A stretch of 64,000 nt of DNA from Legionella tucsonensis (lineage in GTDB: Bacteria; Pseudomonadota; Gammaproteobacteria; Legionellales; Legionellaceae). The notes below the pieces were generated by a model. The model saw nothing but the letters and a program-made list of their open reading frames with translations, did no database searches and was not told the DNA's origin. This document shows positions 53,012 to 63,264 of the stretch, piece after piece (the stretch's first letter is position 1; every line of letters begins with the position of its first letter). The position numbers and the translations under genes are program-made. The stretch is from assembly GCF_001468035.1 (NCBI RefSeq), contig NZ_LNZA01000012.1, positions 112,330-176,329 of the forward strand, given 5' to 3'.

Positions 53012-55468
53012 ATGGCCATTCTGTTCTTTTTCGTGTACTTGATATTTACCCTAATTGTTCTTTATAGAGCAATGAACCCGTTAGTTTGGGAATTAGGAAG
53101 TGTCTTTTATTTAATTGTAGCCACATTTGCTATTGGCTTGCCTTGGGTTATTGGCTTTTTACTTTGGCTTGTGATTATTGTGGCTTTACTCGTGGTGTAC
53201 CTCGAACCCTTACGTGCAGTGATTGCGGATTACCTCTATAAGAAAGCCGGTAAATCGATTCCTAAGTTATCAAAAACCGAGGAAGAAGCGCTTAATGCAG
53301 GTGATACCTGGATAGAACAAGATATTTTTACTGGAAAACCAGATTGGGATAGATTGGCGAACGTTTATACGGAGCTTACAGGAGAAGAACAATTATTTCT
53401 TAATAATGAGACCCATACCTTATGCAGTATGATTGATGAGTGGGAAATTAGCCAAACACGAGATTTACCCGAGCATGTTTGGAAGTACATGAAAGAAAAT
53501 GGATTTTTCGGTTTGGTGATCCCAAAAGAATATGGTGGTAAGGGATTTTCAGCGCGCGCACACTCCGATGTGGTAATGAAAATATCCAGTCGTTCAGGTG
53601 TCGCTGCAGTAACTGTTATGGTACCTAATTCATTAGGCCCTGGTGAATTAATTAATTATTACGGTACTGAGGAACAAAAGAATCATTACCTCCCGCGTCT
53701 TGCGAAAGGTATTGATATACCCTGTTTTGCCTTAACTGAACCTGGGGCAGGCAGTGATGCAACCTCCATTCAATCAACTGCGATCGTCATGAAGAAGAAA
53801 GTTGATGGTAAGATGGTACTCGGATTAAATATTACTTTAGACAAACGTTGGATTACTTTAGCACCAGTAGCAACGTTAATTGGTCTTGCAGTCAATGTGA
53901 AAGATCCCGATGATTTGTTACAGGGCGAAGGCGCAGAAGGAATCACTTGTGTCCTGATTCCACGCGATACCAAAAACTTGGAAATCGGCAACCGCCATTT
54001 ACCTTCTGATCAACCGTTTATGAATGGAACTATTCGTGGGAAAGATATTTTTGTGCCTATAACAACAGTGATCGGAGGTCAGAAACGCATAGGTAGTGGA
54101 TGGCAAATGTTGGTTGAATGTTTGTCAATTGGTCGTTCGATTTCTTTACCTGCACTTGGTGCGGGTTCTTCCTCTTCATGCTATCTCGCAACCAGTGCCT
54201 TTGCACGCATACGTTGTCAATTTAATGTAGAAATTGGCCAGTTTGAAGGAGTTGAAGAGAAACTTGCGGAGATCGCGGGTTTAAATTATTTGATTAATTC
54301 AAATCGATTACTGACGGTTGCTGCTGTAAATGAGCATAAAAAGCCCTCCGTCGCTTCCGCAATTGCTAAATATTTTAATACCGAACTGGCACGATTAGTG
54401 GTCAATTCATCTATGGATGTGCATGCAGGGCGTGCTGTAGTGGTGGGGCCGCGGAATTATTTAACTAATTTTTATAACGGGGTTCCTATTTCCATTACTG
54501 TAGAAGGGGCAAATGTAATGTCACGAAACTTGTTAATTTTTGGACAAGGTTCTATGGCATGTCACCCATACATACGTCATGAGTTTTATGCTATTTCCAA
54601 CCAGGATAAAACAGCATTTAGAGAAGTTATCTGGAAACATATTCAATATTTCATGCAAAATTTTGCCAAAGCAATTTGTTCTGGATGGACTGGTGGAATA
54701 TTTATTAGCGCACCCAAGCAAAAAATGAAACGTGAGTATAAGCGGCTAGCACGTCTGAGCCACGCTTATGCATGGCTTGCAGATTTATCTTTGATTGTGC
54801 TGGGAGGGGATTTAAAGCGCAAAGAACGTCTGTCAGCACGTCTTGCTGATGGAATGTCTTATCTTTATATGGCAATGGCAGTTTTACGTAATGCTCAATT
54901 GAATAATGAAAATCCTGATGATCTGTTACATGCTCGATGGGCAGTGTCCTATTGTTTTTATCACGCACAAAGAGCAATGATCGCCTTGTGTTATAACTTC
55001 CCCTCCAGATTTCTGGGAGGGCTCGCCCGCATCTTAGCATTTCCTTTGGGGCAGACTATGCGTTATCCTACGGATAAGTTGGAGCAAAAGTTAGCTCGTT
55101 TGATGACCACAAATAATCAATATCGTGAGCGGTTGAAGAACATCGTTTACCTGAGTGGTGACCCCAAACAACCAATAGATAGAGTGGAGCATGCGTTACA
55201 GCAAATCATTCAAACAGACGAGCTTATCAAAAAGACCGGTGACTTAAGACGGGTTAAATTTGGTAAATTAAAGGAAAAATTAAAAGAAAAGGTCGAAAAA
55301 AAGGAATTAACTCAACAGGAAATGGATGCTTTACTTGCAACGGAAGCCGTCCGCTGGGATGCCATTTTAGTTGATGAGTTCACTTTTGAGTCAATGAAAA
55401 ATCAATCATTTAAGTCAGTTATTGATAAGATTAAATCACCGTTTATGCAGGGAGATGCTTCTTCTTAG
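53012..55468 (+). CDS. fadE: Acyl-CoA dehydrogenase, FadE type
   Basis: An 818-aa protein, the length of E. coli FadE. The N-terminal membrane segments (1-60) anchor it. The ACAD core contains EPGAGSDATS, DKRWITLAPVA and an active-site region in the second half, followed by the FadE-specific C-terminal helical domain. It catalyses the first step of beta-oxidation, long-chain acyl-CoA to enoyl-CoA, using FAD. GGAAGG before the ATG. Followed by a clear terminator. Confidence 0.95.
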   Translation: MAILFFFVYLIFTLIVLYRAMNPLVWELGSVFYLIVATFAIGLPWVIGFLLWLVIIVALLVVYLEPLRAVIADYLYKKAGKSIPKLSKTEEEALNAGDTWIEQDIFTGKPDWDRLANVYTELTGEEQLFLNNETHTLCSMIDEWEISQTRDLPEHVWKYMKENGFFGLVIPKEYGGKGFSARAHSDVVMKISSRSGVAAVTVMVPNSLGPGELINYYGTEEQKNHYLPRLAKGIDIPCFALTEPGAGSDATSIQSTAIVMKKKVDGKMVLGLNITLDKRWITLAPVATLIGLAVNVKDPDDLLQGEGAEGITCVLIPRDTKNLEIGNRHLPSDQPFMNGTIRGKDIFVPITTVIGGQKRIGSGWQMLVECLSIGRSISLPALGAGSSSSCYLATSAFARIRCQFNVEIGQFEGVEEKLAEIAGLNYLINSNRLLTVAAVNEHKKPSVASAIAKYFNTELARLVVNSSMDVHAGRAVVVGPRNYLTNFYNGVPISITVEGANVMSRNLLIFGQGSMACHPYIRHEFYAISNQDKTAFREVIWKHIQYFMQNFAKAICSGWTGGIFISAPKQKMKREYKRLARLSHAYAWLADLSLIVLGGDLKRKERLSARLADGMSYLYMAMAVLRNAQLNNENPDDLLHARWAVSYCFYHAQRAMIALCYNFPSRFLGGLARILAFPLGQTMRYPTDKLEQKLARLMTTNNQYRERLKNIVYLSGDPKQPIDRVEHALQQIIQTDELIKKTGDLRRVKFGKLKEKLKEKVEKKELTQQEMDALLATEAVRWDAILVDEFTFESMKNQSFKSVIDKIKSPFMQGDASS

Positions 55469-55472
55469 AAGC

Positions 55473-55496
55473 ACTCCCCATGGTGAAGGAGTTTTT
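55473..55496 (+). terminator. Terminator after fadE
   Basis: ACTCC at 55473-55477 pairs with GGAGT at 55488-55492 across a 10-base loop, directly followed by TTTTA. It is right after the fadE stop. Confidence 0.5.
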
Positions 55497-55665
55497 AGTA
55501 CTAGGTTTGTGAATCGTTTAGGACAGTAGGAACAAAAACTGTTCATTTGTCCTATATTTTACAAATTTTTAACGGGTGAGCTAAAAATCGGTTTTCCTGT
55601 ACACAACGCCAGTTTGCTATAATTAAGTCAATACAATAAGTAAAGTTCGGAAGAGAGATTAATCT

Positions 55666-56469
55666 ATGTCTGCAAATGCACCTGTAATAGTATCCACCAA
55701 AAATGTGACATTGCCACCCAGGGAAGATATTTTAAAGACGATGCAAACTGGAGAAACTACACCGGAAGGAGCTCAGTATATACGTGAACGAGTTCACCAA
55801 ATCGTTGAAAATTCAAAGTGGATAAATAGAAACCCAGAAGCAATAGCAACTGGGAAAGAAGTACTAAAAGTAGTAGATGAGTATGCTAAATTTGTGGAAT
55901 ATAAATTTTCTCAAGACTCACAAATTTGGAAAGGTCAAGACCCGAAACCGGCTCTCGTTTTAATGCAGAGTAGAATTGCGGAAGAAGCTATCGATGCATT
56001 ATCTAAAAAGAATTTCCCAAGTATTCGCTTCGATTTTGCGATCAGCGAGGAGGGGCATTTTGTTCGTGGATATGCTTCGACCGAGAAAGAAGCCCCTCCG
56101 TTGGAAGTGGGTACAATTGATGCCCTAGACCGTTTGTTTAACGCATGGTTAGCTAATGAGCATCGAGTTGTAACAAAAGAGGGCAATTTCTATAAAAACA
56201 ACCCGGGAGGGAATCAAATAAAATTGACTGCAGAAGAAGTGGAGGCATTAATGGCAGATTCCGCTAAAGAATTTAAGGAATATTTGAAGAAGAGCGGCGT
56301 TGAATCCGAACTCGTATCTCGACAACGTGAATACCCAGGCGAACATCGATTGGAAGAAATCAAGAAAGCTGCTGCTCAGAAAGCTGTAGATACGCTAATT
56401 AAGGAAGCTAAACTGGAAGAAGAAAAGCCAGAACCCGAACAGCCTCAAAATGTTGGGCCGGCTTCTTAA
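55666..56469 (+). CDS. Unrecognised soluble protein with Glu-rich tail, candidate effector
   Basis: A 267-aa protein with no signal peptide or membrane segment; mostly helical, with a mixed centre. The C-terminus is KLEEEKPEPEQPQNVGPAS, a Glu/Pro/Gln-rich tail like Dot/Icm E-block signals. From memory, effector lists for L. pneumophila include a protein in the corresponding region (near lpg0294). I could not check it, so this is a lead, not evidence. Its own terminator-flanked setting suggests independent transcription. Function unknown. Confidence 0.55.
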   Translation: MSANAPVIVSTKNVTLPPREDILKTMQTGETTPEGAQYIRERVHQIVENSKWINRNPEAIATGKEVLKVVDEYAKFVEYKFSQDSQIWKGQDPKPALVLMQSRIAEEAIDALSKKNFPSIRFDFAISEEGHFVRGYASTEKEAPPLEVGTIDALDRLFNAWLANEHRVVTKEGNFYKNNPGGNQIKLTAEEVEALMADSAKEFKEYLKKSGVESELVSRQREYPGEHRLEEIKKAAAQKAVDTLIKEAKLEEEKPEPEQPQNVGPAS

Positions 56470-56550
56470 TCCGCACTATCTGGTGCAGCGAGAGCAAAAA
56501 ATTGGTCTTGAGCATCAAAGGCTTTGGCTGCACCGTGTACACTGCTAAAT

Positions 56551-57210
56551 TTAAATCTTATTCACTGCTTGGAGCCTCTCTAGAGTTCCTATATCAAACC
56601 AGAGCCCATCATAAACATGGGCGGTTACTTTATTTTGTGCGGCATATTGACGAATTAAAGGCGCGACGGAATAGCGCCCTTGCATGCAGTGGGCAAATAT
56701 CTGTGGATGGTAGCAGCAGATTCCTGCAAGCGTATATTCTGGATTTGTGTTACTTAATTGAGTCTGATTGATTAACCCAAAGTCACCGTGATGATTAAGC
56801 GCCGGATTTTTATTTACCAAAACCACATGAATCGAATTAATATGTTCCAGGTGTATTTGCGAAAAATCAAAATCCGTATAGATATCTGCGTTGACGGTAA
56901 TAAAGGGGTTAACACCTAATAGCGGCAGTGCATTTACAATGCCGCCACCAGTTTCTAATCCTCCGGGAGGTTCTGGTGAGTAACAAATTTCAACTCCCCA
57001 ACGTGCTCCTTTGCCTAAATGCTGGCGAATTTTGCCTCCAAGGTAGGCATGATTGATCACCAATCGTTCAAAACCAGCTTTTGCCAAATTCGTTATATGA
57101 TGTTCTATTAAAGGCATTTTTTTAACCATGCACAAAGCTTTCGGCGTAACGTCAGTAAGAGGTTTCAAGCGGTCGCCGCGCCCGGCGGCTAATATCATAG
57201 CAGTTTTCAT
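56551..57210 (-). CDS. murU: MurNAc-1-phosphate uridylyltransferase
   Basis: A 219-aa nucleotidyltransferase. The N-terminal AAGRGDRLKPLTDVTPKAL has the pyrophosphorylase GxGxRLxPLT motif. NADIYTDFDF carries the metal Asp pair region, and LWFDIGTLERL the C-terminal end. It is encoded right after amgK with a 4-base overlap, the arrangement in pseudomonads, and forms UDP-MurNAc in the peptidoglycan recycling bypass. A GDP-mannose enzyme (ManC-like) would be the alternative, but the neighbour argues against it. Confidence 0.9.
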   Translation of the reverse strand: MKTAMILAAGRGDRLKPLTDVTPKALCMVKKMPLIEHHITNLAKAGFERLVINHAYLGGKIRQHLGKGARWGVEICYSPEPPGGLETGGGIVNALPLLGVNPFITVNADIYTDFDFSQIHLEHINSIHVVLVNKNPALNHHGDFGLINQTQLSNTNPEYTLAGICCYHPQIFAHCMQGRYSVAPLIRQYAAQNKVTAHVYDGLWFDIGTLERLQAVNKI

Positions 57211-58187
57211 GGTAGATAAACTCTCATTTGCAGAAATTGGAAAAATGGGCGTAATTCATCATAAATTTCTGTACATTCAAACACATATTTCAAGGTCAAA
57301 GGTAAATCTTTAAGGTATCCCGGTTTGTTATCTCGTAAGTGCAAACGACAAAAGATTCCTAAAACCTTTAAGTGCCTTTGTAAGCCACAAAGATCAAACG
57401 CACGAATAAATTCAGCCAAAGAATAATCTTTAGTTAAAGAACTTTGAGTGTAAAAAAATTCAACCCATTCTAAAACCTTACGTCGTGGCCAGGAAATATA
57501 ACAATCTTTAAGTAAAGAAACCAAATCATAAGTGAAGGGGCCACACATTGCATCTTGGAAGTCGATAACTCCCAAAGCGGATTCTGCTTGGTTTCGCAAA
57601 ATCATCAGATTGCGAGAGTGATAATCACGGTGAATAAAGGTTAATGGCTGCTGAGCTACCTCAGAGGCAATCCATTCCATAGTTTGTTGGACTAAATCAC
57701 ATTCATCTTGATTGAGTTCCAAGGCAAGATATGCATTAAAAAACCATTCAAGGCATAAATTCATTTCTTTAAGCATATGAGTTTTATCAAATGGAGCAAG
57801 CAACGGATCATTAATTGAGCACGTCTGAATTTTAAATAAAGTTCTTATGGCATCATGATAATGAACATTCACGGTTTCAGAGTGAAGAGCATGCAAAAGA
57901 AGTTGGTCTCCTAAATCACTTAATAACAAGAATCCATTTTCTAAATTCATCGCGAGAATTTTGGGGGTATTAACCTCCGCTTTCTCAAGGGTTTGCGCAA
58001 TATGTATAAACGGGTTGAGATCTTCTTTTCCAGGAGGTGCGTCCATAATCACGCGAGTGAGCCCGTTGTATTGAAGACGAAAATATTTTCTAAAACTGGC
58101 ATCTCCAGCCAAAGGAGCTAACTGAAAATCTTGCAGTTTTAGTGTATCAATTAACCATTCTTTCAGTGCGTTTTCTCTTGCATGCAT
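57207..58187 (-). CDS. amgK: N-acetylmuramate/N-acetylglucosamine kinase
   Basis: A 326-aa aminoglycoside-phosphotransferase-fold kinase. The catalytic loop HRDYHSRNL and the metal-binding IDFQDAMCGPFTYDLVSL are intact. AmgK phosphorylates the anomeric position of MurNAc/GlcNAc; MurU then makes UDP-MurNAc, bypassing the MurA target of fosfomycin. GGGGGAG 6 bases before the ATG at 58187 overrides the longer frame. Divergent from lptD, as in Pseudomonas, with ATG-to-GTG spacing of 182 bases. Confidence 0.92.
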   Translation of the reverse strand: MHARENALKEWLIDTLKLQDFQLAPLAGDASFRKYFRLQYNGLTRVIMDAPPGKEDLNPFIHIAQTLEKAEVNTPKILAMNLENGFLLLSDLGDQLLLHALHSETVNVHYHDAIRTLFKIQTCSINDPLLAPFDKTHMLKEMNLCLEWFFNAYLALELNQDECDLVQQTMEWIASEVAQQPLTFIHRDYHSRNLMILRNQAESALGVIDFQDAMCGPFTYDLVSLLKDCYISWPRRKVLEWVEFFYTQSSLTKDYSLAEFIRAFDLCGLQRHLKVLGIFCRLHLRDNKPGYLKDLPLTLKYVFECTEIYDELRPFFQFLQMRVYLP

Positions 58188-58369
58188 GGTATACTCCCCC
58201 ATCATTATTTCTGGTTGTAACTTATAACTAAGATCACTTCGCTCATGAATTGAGAGAGTAAAGAAGTGGGTTGCGGATGAATTTTACCGCAATTAAATCT
58301 CATGCGAGTATGACGATCAAAAGTGATTAGTTACATATTTTTTGTGCATAATAAGGCATTTTATTATCT

Positions 58370-60910
58370 GTGAACAAGATTTCATTCAAATGGTTCTTGA
58401 TGAGCATATTGACGACTATGCTCATTTTGCTCATGGTAATTTATCATGCGCTGGCTTACTCTGCCACTTTGATTGATGAACCAGTTCAGGCTTGTGTCAT
58501 AGCACGCGATGTTGATTTAACTGATGCAGTAAGAGCAAAGTTTGCCCAATGTTTGGGATGGCAAGCAGATCAAAGCTCTCCTCTTTGTCTTGGCTCGTAC
58601 CAACCCCTTACGGTTACACCTCTGGCTTCACCTGATGAAATAAGAATTATGGCGGATCGCGTTTCTTTTTATCAAGATAAACCGTCAACTTTGAAAGGAA
58701 ATGTAGAGATTCAACAAAACCAGAGAATAGTCAATGCACAAACTGCATATGTATATCGAGATCCCAAAAGCAAGCAAATTACAAAAATTGAGTTCCTGGG
58801 AAATGTGCGTTATCTGGAACCTGATAAATTACTGATCGCTCGTAAGGCTATGATTAATCCTCAGGATAAATCGGGTCAAACCGAAGATGTAATCTATCGG
58901 TTTAATACTAATAAACGTACTGCCATATTGCCTGCATGGGGAAGGGCCGCTTTAATGCAACGCTTTCCTAATTCAGATTACTTGTTGCGTCAGGCAACTT
59001 ACACCACATGTGCTCCACAAGATAAAGCTTGGAATATTGAGGCTAAATCAATTGTTATTGATAATAAGAAAAAAATAGGTGTTGCCAGAAATGTTAAATT
59101 GCGCATCCATGAATGGCCTGTTCTTTATGTTCCCTATTTGAGTTTCCCTACAACTAAAGAACGTAAATCAGGTTTTTTAATGCCTTTAGGAGGATATTCT
59201 AATGTAGGTGGTTTTGATCTAGGACTCCCTTATTATTGGAATATTGCACCAAACTATGATTTGACTTTAACCCCGCATCTTTACTCTAAACGTAATGTGA
59301 TGTTAGGTGGTGAGTTCCGGTATTTAACTAGAAACACTGCCGGAATGATTGTTGGGAACTTTTTGCCGGATGATGCTGCTTATCGAAATTTTTTGAACAG
59401 CCATGCGGAGCAATTTCCTTCCTTTAAAGATAAATCAACAAATCGATGGCTTTTTGGTTTTCTTAATACAACGCAATTTACTCCAGATTTACGATTAAAT
59501 GTAAATGTTCAACAAGTTTCTGATGATTATTATTTCCAGGATTTTAGTTCTAATTTAGCCCTGATTACTCAAAGACAATTATTGCGTCAAGCAGATTTAA
59601 CTTATTCAACAGAGCATTGGACTTTTAAAGGTATGGCTCAAAGTTTTCAAACGTTACATCCAATTAATGAGACGCCTATTGCCGATCAATACGAGCGTTT
59701 GCCGCAATTGTCTGCTCGTGGTTATTATAATGAATTGCCTGCAGAGGCGCGCTTAAATATCATAGGGCAATATGATCAGTTTTTTTGGCCAACATCAACT
59801 TGGCAGACCCCAAGGAGAAAAAAACCTCAAGGTCCCCGATTTCATTTAAATCCGGTGCTTTCTTTACCTCAGCGAGCTGATTGGGGATTTATTACACCAT
59901 CAGTAGAATTTGTAGAAAACTATTATCAGGTTGAGAACAATTGGAATGATGTGAACACTGAATATAATCGTTTTATTCCACGTCTCAGCGCTCACAGCGG
60001 TTTATTTTTCGATCGTAATTTTAATTGGAAGGGAGGGGCTTATACGCAAACTTTAGAGCCCAGCTTATTCTATTTGTATGTACCTTTTTATAATCAAAGT
60101 CAGTTGCCTATCTATGATACTGCGAATATGATTTTTAATTTTGATCAGCTTTTTAGAACGAATCGTTTTTCAGGGTATGACCGAATTGGGGATGCCAATC
60201 AGTTATCTTATGCCTTGACCTCCCGTTGGTTGTCTGAAGAAACTGGTGTTGAACGTGCTAGTTTTTCTATTGGGCAAATCAAATATTTTTCGGATAGAAA
60301 AGTACAGCTATGTCGTAGCCCAACTGGGTTTTGTATGCCAAGACCTTTTGAAATCGGACAATTGTCTCCATTTTATGGTTTTTCACCTATAGCCTCTCGA
60401 GCGGTTTATCATTTCAACCCTGCTTTGAAAGTTCTCGGTAATTATGTGTGGGATCCTGCTACTTCTGCGACAAACAATGGTGGTTTGAATTTACATTATC
60501 AGCCTAAGCAGAATGCGATTATTAATTTTGGTTACAGCTATTTAGTTAATGGAGATGTAACAAAAGTTAGGAATAATGCAGGAGTAGATAATGCATTACA
60601 TCAAGGGATTGTTTCTGTTTCTTGGCCGATTAGTGATCGATGGAGCACTGTGGGTGCATACAGTCATAACATTAGTAAAGGTTACAGTATGATGTCTCTA
60701 TTGGGGATGCAATATGATAGTTGTTGTTGGGCACTAAGAATCTTAGGAGGAAGAACTTTTAAGAGTTTAAATGCTGACTATTTGCCTCAATATAATAACA
60801 ATATCTATTTGCAAATTTTATTAAAAGGCTTAGGATCGGTAGCAAATAGAGATCCTGGTGGTATATTGAATACTTATATACCAGGATATATTGATCCATT
60901 TCACGGTTAA
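58370..60910 (+). CDS. lptD: LPS-assembly outer-membrane protein LptD
   Basis: An 846-aa protein. Signal (about 1-31), an LptA-like OstA domain (about 80-210, with the SFYQDKPSTLKGNVEI segment), then a long beta-barrel with many aromatic strands. The C-terminal Cys pair occurs in DSCCWALR, and other cysteines lie near the mature N-terminus, allowing the inter-domain disulfides known for LptD. It inserts LPS into the outer leaflet with LptE. Start GTG 58370; Met12 is an alternative. Confidence 0.95.
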   Translation: MNKISFKWFLMSILTTMLILLMVIYHALAYSATLIDEPVQACVIARDVDLTDAVRAKFAQCLGWQADQSSPLCLGSYQPLTVTPLASPDEIRIMADRVSFYQDKPSTLKGNVEIQQNQRIVNAQTAYVYRDPKSKQITKIEFLGNVRYLEPDKLLIARKAMINPQDKSGQTEDVIYRFNTNKRTAILPAWGRAALMQRFPNSDYLLRQATYTTCAPQDKAWNIEAKSIVIDNKKKIGVARNVKLRIHEWPVLYVPYLSFPTTKERKSGFLMPLGGYSNVGGFDLGLPYYWNIAPNYDLTLTPHLYSKRNVMLGGEFRYLTRNTAGMIVGNFLPDDAAYRNFLNSHAEQFPSFKDKSTNRWLFGFLNTTQFTPDLRLNVNVQQVSDDYYFQDFSSNLALITQRQLLRQADLTYSTEHWTFKGMAQSFQTLHPINETPIADQYERLPQLSARGYYNELPAEARLNIIGQYDQFFWPTSTWQTPRRKKPQGPRFHLNPVLSLPQRADWGFITPSVEFVENYYQVENNWNDVNTEYNRFIPRLSAHSGLFFDRNFNWKGGAYTQTLEPSLFYLYVPFYNQSQLPIYDTANMIFNFDQLFRTNRFSGYDRIGDANQLSYALTSRWLSEETGVERASFSIGQIKYFSDRKVQLCRSPTGFCMPRPFEIGQLSPFYGFSPIASRAVYHFNPALKVLGNYVWDPATSATNNGGLNLHYQPKQNAIINFGYSYLVNGDVTKVRNNAGVDNALHQGIVSVSWPISDRWSTVGAYSHNISKGYSMMSLLGMQYDSCCWALRILGGRTFKSLNADYLPQYNNNIYLQILLKGLGSVANRDPGGILNTYIPGYIDPFHG

Positions 60911-61000
60911 AGTAAATAGTGGTATAAAGTGATATAAATGTGCTTGTATTTTGGATAAAAATAACCTAAATTGCTCGAAAAAAGTAATAAGGATTAAGGT

Positions 61001-62293
61001 ATGTATAAAAAAATAACCCTTGTATGCATCTTGTTTGCTGCCATTGGGGTATCAGAAGCAAAACAACTATTAGATAAGGTGGTTGCAGTCGTTAATAATG
61101 GAGTGATTACTGCAAGTGAGCTTAACAAACAAGTTGAATTAACTAAAAAGCAAATTATTGCGCAAAAAATGCAAGTTCCAGCGGATTCGGTATTGCGCAA
61201 GCAAGTACTTCAACACTTAATTGATGTGAATGTGCAATTGCAAATGGCAAAACAACATGGACTTGCTGTAGATGAGCCCGAATTAAATCAGGCGATAGAA
61301 AAAATAGCAGCAGTAAATCACGCCACTCTGACTCAATTACGAGAAGAAATTATTAGGCAAGGAATGACGTGGGAGGAATACAGAGAAAATATTCGTAAAG
61401 AGATGCTCCTTTCTAACTTACAACAAAAAGCAGTAGGAAGAGATACCGCTGTTACGAATGAGCAAGTTGAACAATACCTAAAAACAGAAGGAGCGGTAGT
61501 CGATCGTTCTGCAATCACCTATCATCTTCAAAATATAGTTATTCCATTAAGTGAAGAACCTACATCTGAAGAAGTAAAAAAAGCTAAAAGCAAAGCAGAA
61601 TCGTTATTGGTAAAGATAAAAAAAGGCGAGAACTTTAGCCGTTTGGCAATAGAAAACTCCAGTGGTGAATTTGCATTGGAAGGGGGTGATTTAGGTGACC
61701 GTCATTTAGCAGAGTTACCCGAATTATTTGCAAAGGAAGTAGTGAATATGAAAGCGGGACAAGTAGCAGGCCCCCTTCGTGCAGGCAACGGTTTTCAATT
61801 AATTAAACTGGTATCCATTGGCGGTGAGAACCAACATCATGTCATTACTAAAACTCATGTTCGTCATATTCTCTTAAAACCTGATCCAAGCATACTACCT
61901 GAAGATTCAAAGAAACAAGTGAACAATATTTACCAGCAATTAAGGGCGGGCAAGGATTTTGCTCTCATGGCAAAACAATATTCCTTGGATTCGGCCAGTG
62001 CTGTTAAAGGTGGAGATTTGGGTTGGGTTTCGCCAGGGGTGTTAGTTCCTGAGTTCGAGAAAGTTATGGATAAATTGGCTGTAAATGAAATTAGTCCTCC
62101 TGTAAAATCACAATTTGGTTGGCATATTATTCAAGTGCTTGGCCGTAAGAAAGAAGATGATTCAGAAGCCTTTAAAAAACAGCAAGTACGACAATTTCTA
62201 CAACAACGGAAGTTTGCAGAAGCAGTACAAAATTGGCAACAACATATTCGTTCTGATGCATATGTTAATATTATTGACAAGGAACTGGCGTGA
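61001..62293 (+). CDS. surA: Periplasmic chaperone and peptidyl-prolyl isomerase SurA
   Basis: A 430-aa protein. Signal peptide (1-20), SurA N-terminal domain (about 21-160) with DKVVAVVNNGVITASEL, then two parvulin domains (about 170-275 and 285-385) marked by GGDLGDRHLAELP and KGGDLGWVSPG, and a C-terminal helix. It folds outer-membrane proteins such as LptD, its neighbour. It is likely to be cotranscribed with pdxA and folA (overlapping frames). A weak AAGGATTAAGG site precedes the ATG. Confidence 0.96.
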   Translation: MYKKITLVCILFAAIGVSEAKQLLDKVVAVVNNGVITASELNKQVELTKKQIIAQKMQVPADSVLRKQVLQHLIDVNVQLQMAKQHGLAVDEPELNQAIEKIAAVNHATLTQLREEIIRQGMTWEEYRENIRKEMLLSNLQQKAVGRDTAVTNEQVEQYLKTEGAVVDRSAITYHLQNIVIPLSEEPTSEEVKKAKSKAESLLVKIKKGENFSRLAIENSSGEFALEGGDLGDRHLAELPELFAKEVVNMKAGQVAGPLRAGNGFQLIKLVSIGGENQHHVITKTHVRHILLKPDPSILPEDSKKQVNNIYQQLRAGKDFALMAKQYSLDSASAVKGGDLGWVSPGVLVPEFEKVMDKLAVNEISPPVKSQFGWHIIQVLGRKKEDDSEAFKKQQVRQFLQQRKFAEAVQNWQQHIRSDAYVNIIDKELA

Positions 62294-63264
62294 AGCCACT
62301 CCTCATTAGCAGTGGAGAGCCGGCAGGAATTGGCCCTGATTTATGTCTGGCTCTCGCGAAATATGATTTTCCGCTGGTGATATTAGGAGACCAGGCGGTA
62401 TTAGAGGCTAGAGCAAAAGAATTAAACTGCACTATTTACTTTACTCCATACCAAAGCGGACAAGATATCAAACCGGAACATAATCATTTAACAGTGCTTT
62501 CAGTAACTTGTCCTAATCCAGTTCAGAGTGGCTGTCTTAATCCAGAAAATTCCAGGTATGTTATCGAACTGTTAAACCAGGCAGCCACATTATGTGGGCG
62601 CGGTGAATTTTCGGGCTTGATTACTGCTCCCGTTCACAAGGCAACTATTAATGAAGCAGGCATCTCATTTAGTGGTCATACTGAATTTTTTGCACAATTC
62701 TACAAAAAAGATGTAGTGATGATGTTGGCATGTAATGAGATGAAGGTGGCTTTAGTTACTACACATCTTCCATTGCGTATGGTACCGGATGCAATTACCT
62801 CAGAGTTGATTATTAAAGTAATTAGTCAGGTGCATCACTCGTTAATCCAGGATTTTAATATTAAAAATCCATGTATTAAAGTAGCTGGTTTAAATCCACA
62901 CGCAGGAGAATCAGGCTACTTGGGTCGAGAAGAAATTGAGGTAATTACCCCCACTATTATGTTTCTACAAAAACAAGGCATTAATGTTCAGGGACCTATG
63001 TCTGCAGATACTCTATTTATTGAAAATCATTTACAAAATTGTGATGCTTATGTTGCCATGTATCATGATCAAGGTTTACCAGTAATTAAATATGCTGATT
63101 TTCATAAAGCAGTTAATGTGACTTTAGGATTACCAATAATTCGTACTTCAGTAGATCATGGTACTGCTTTAGAATTGGCAGGTAAAAATTTACTCGATTC
63201 AGGTTCAATGTTTGCCGCTGTAGATATGGCAAAGACTATGGCTATATCCAGGATGAGATCATGA
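62290..63264 (+). CDS. pdxA: 4-hydroxythreonine-4-phosphate dehydrogenase
   Basis: A 324-aa protein. The N-terminal SSGEPAGIGPDL, metal-binding His in GHTEFFAQF, and YHDQGLPVIKY and VDHGTALELAGK segments are PdxA marks. It oxidises 4-phosphohydroxy-L-threonine in vitamin B6 synthesis. Starts at a GTG overlapping the surA stop by 4 bases. It ends with an ATGA overlap into folA. ksgA, which often follows pdxA in gammaproteobacteria, is not here. Confidence 0.95.
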   Translation: MKPLLISSGEPAGIGPDLCLALAKYDFPLVILGDQAVLEARAKELNCTIYFTPYQSGQDIKPEHNHLTVLSVTCPNPVQSGCLNPENSRYVIELLNQAATLCGRGEFSGLITAPVHKATINEAGISFSGHTEFFAQFYKKDVVMMLACNEMKVALVTTHLPLRMVPDAITSELIIKVISQVHHSLIQDFNIKNPCIKVAGLNPHAGESGYLGREEIEVITPTIMFLQKQGINVQGPMSADTLFIENHLQNCDAYVAMYHDQGLPVIKYADFHKAVNVTLGLPIIRTSVDHGTALELAGKNLLDSGSMFAAVDMAKTMAISRMRS

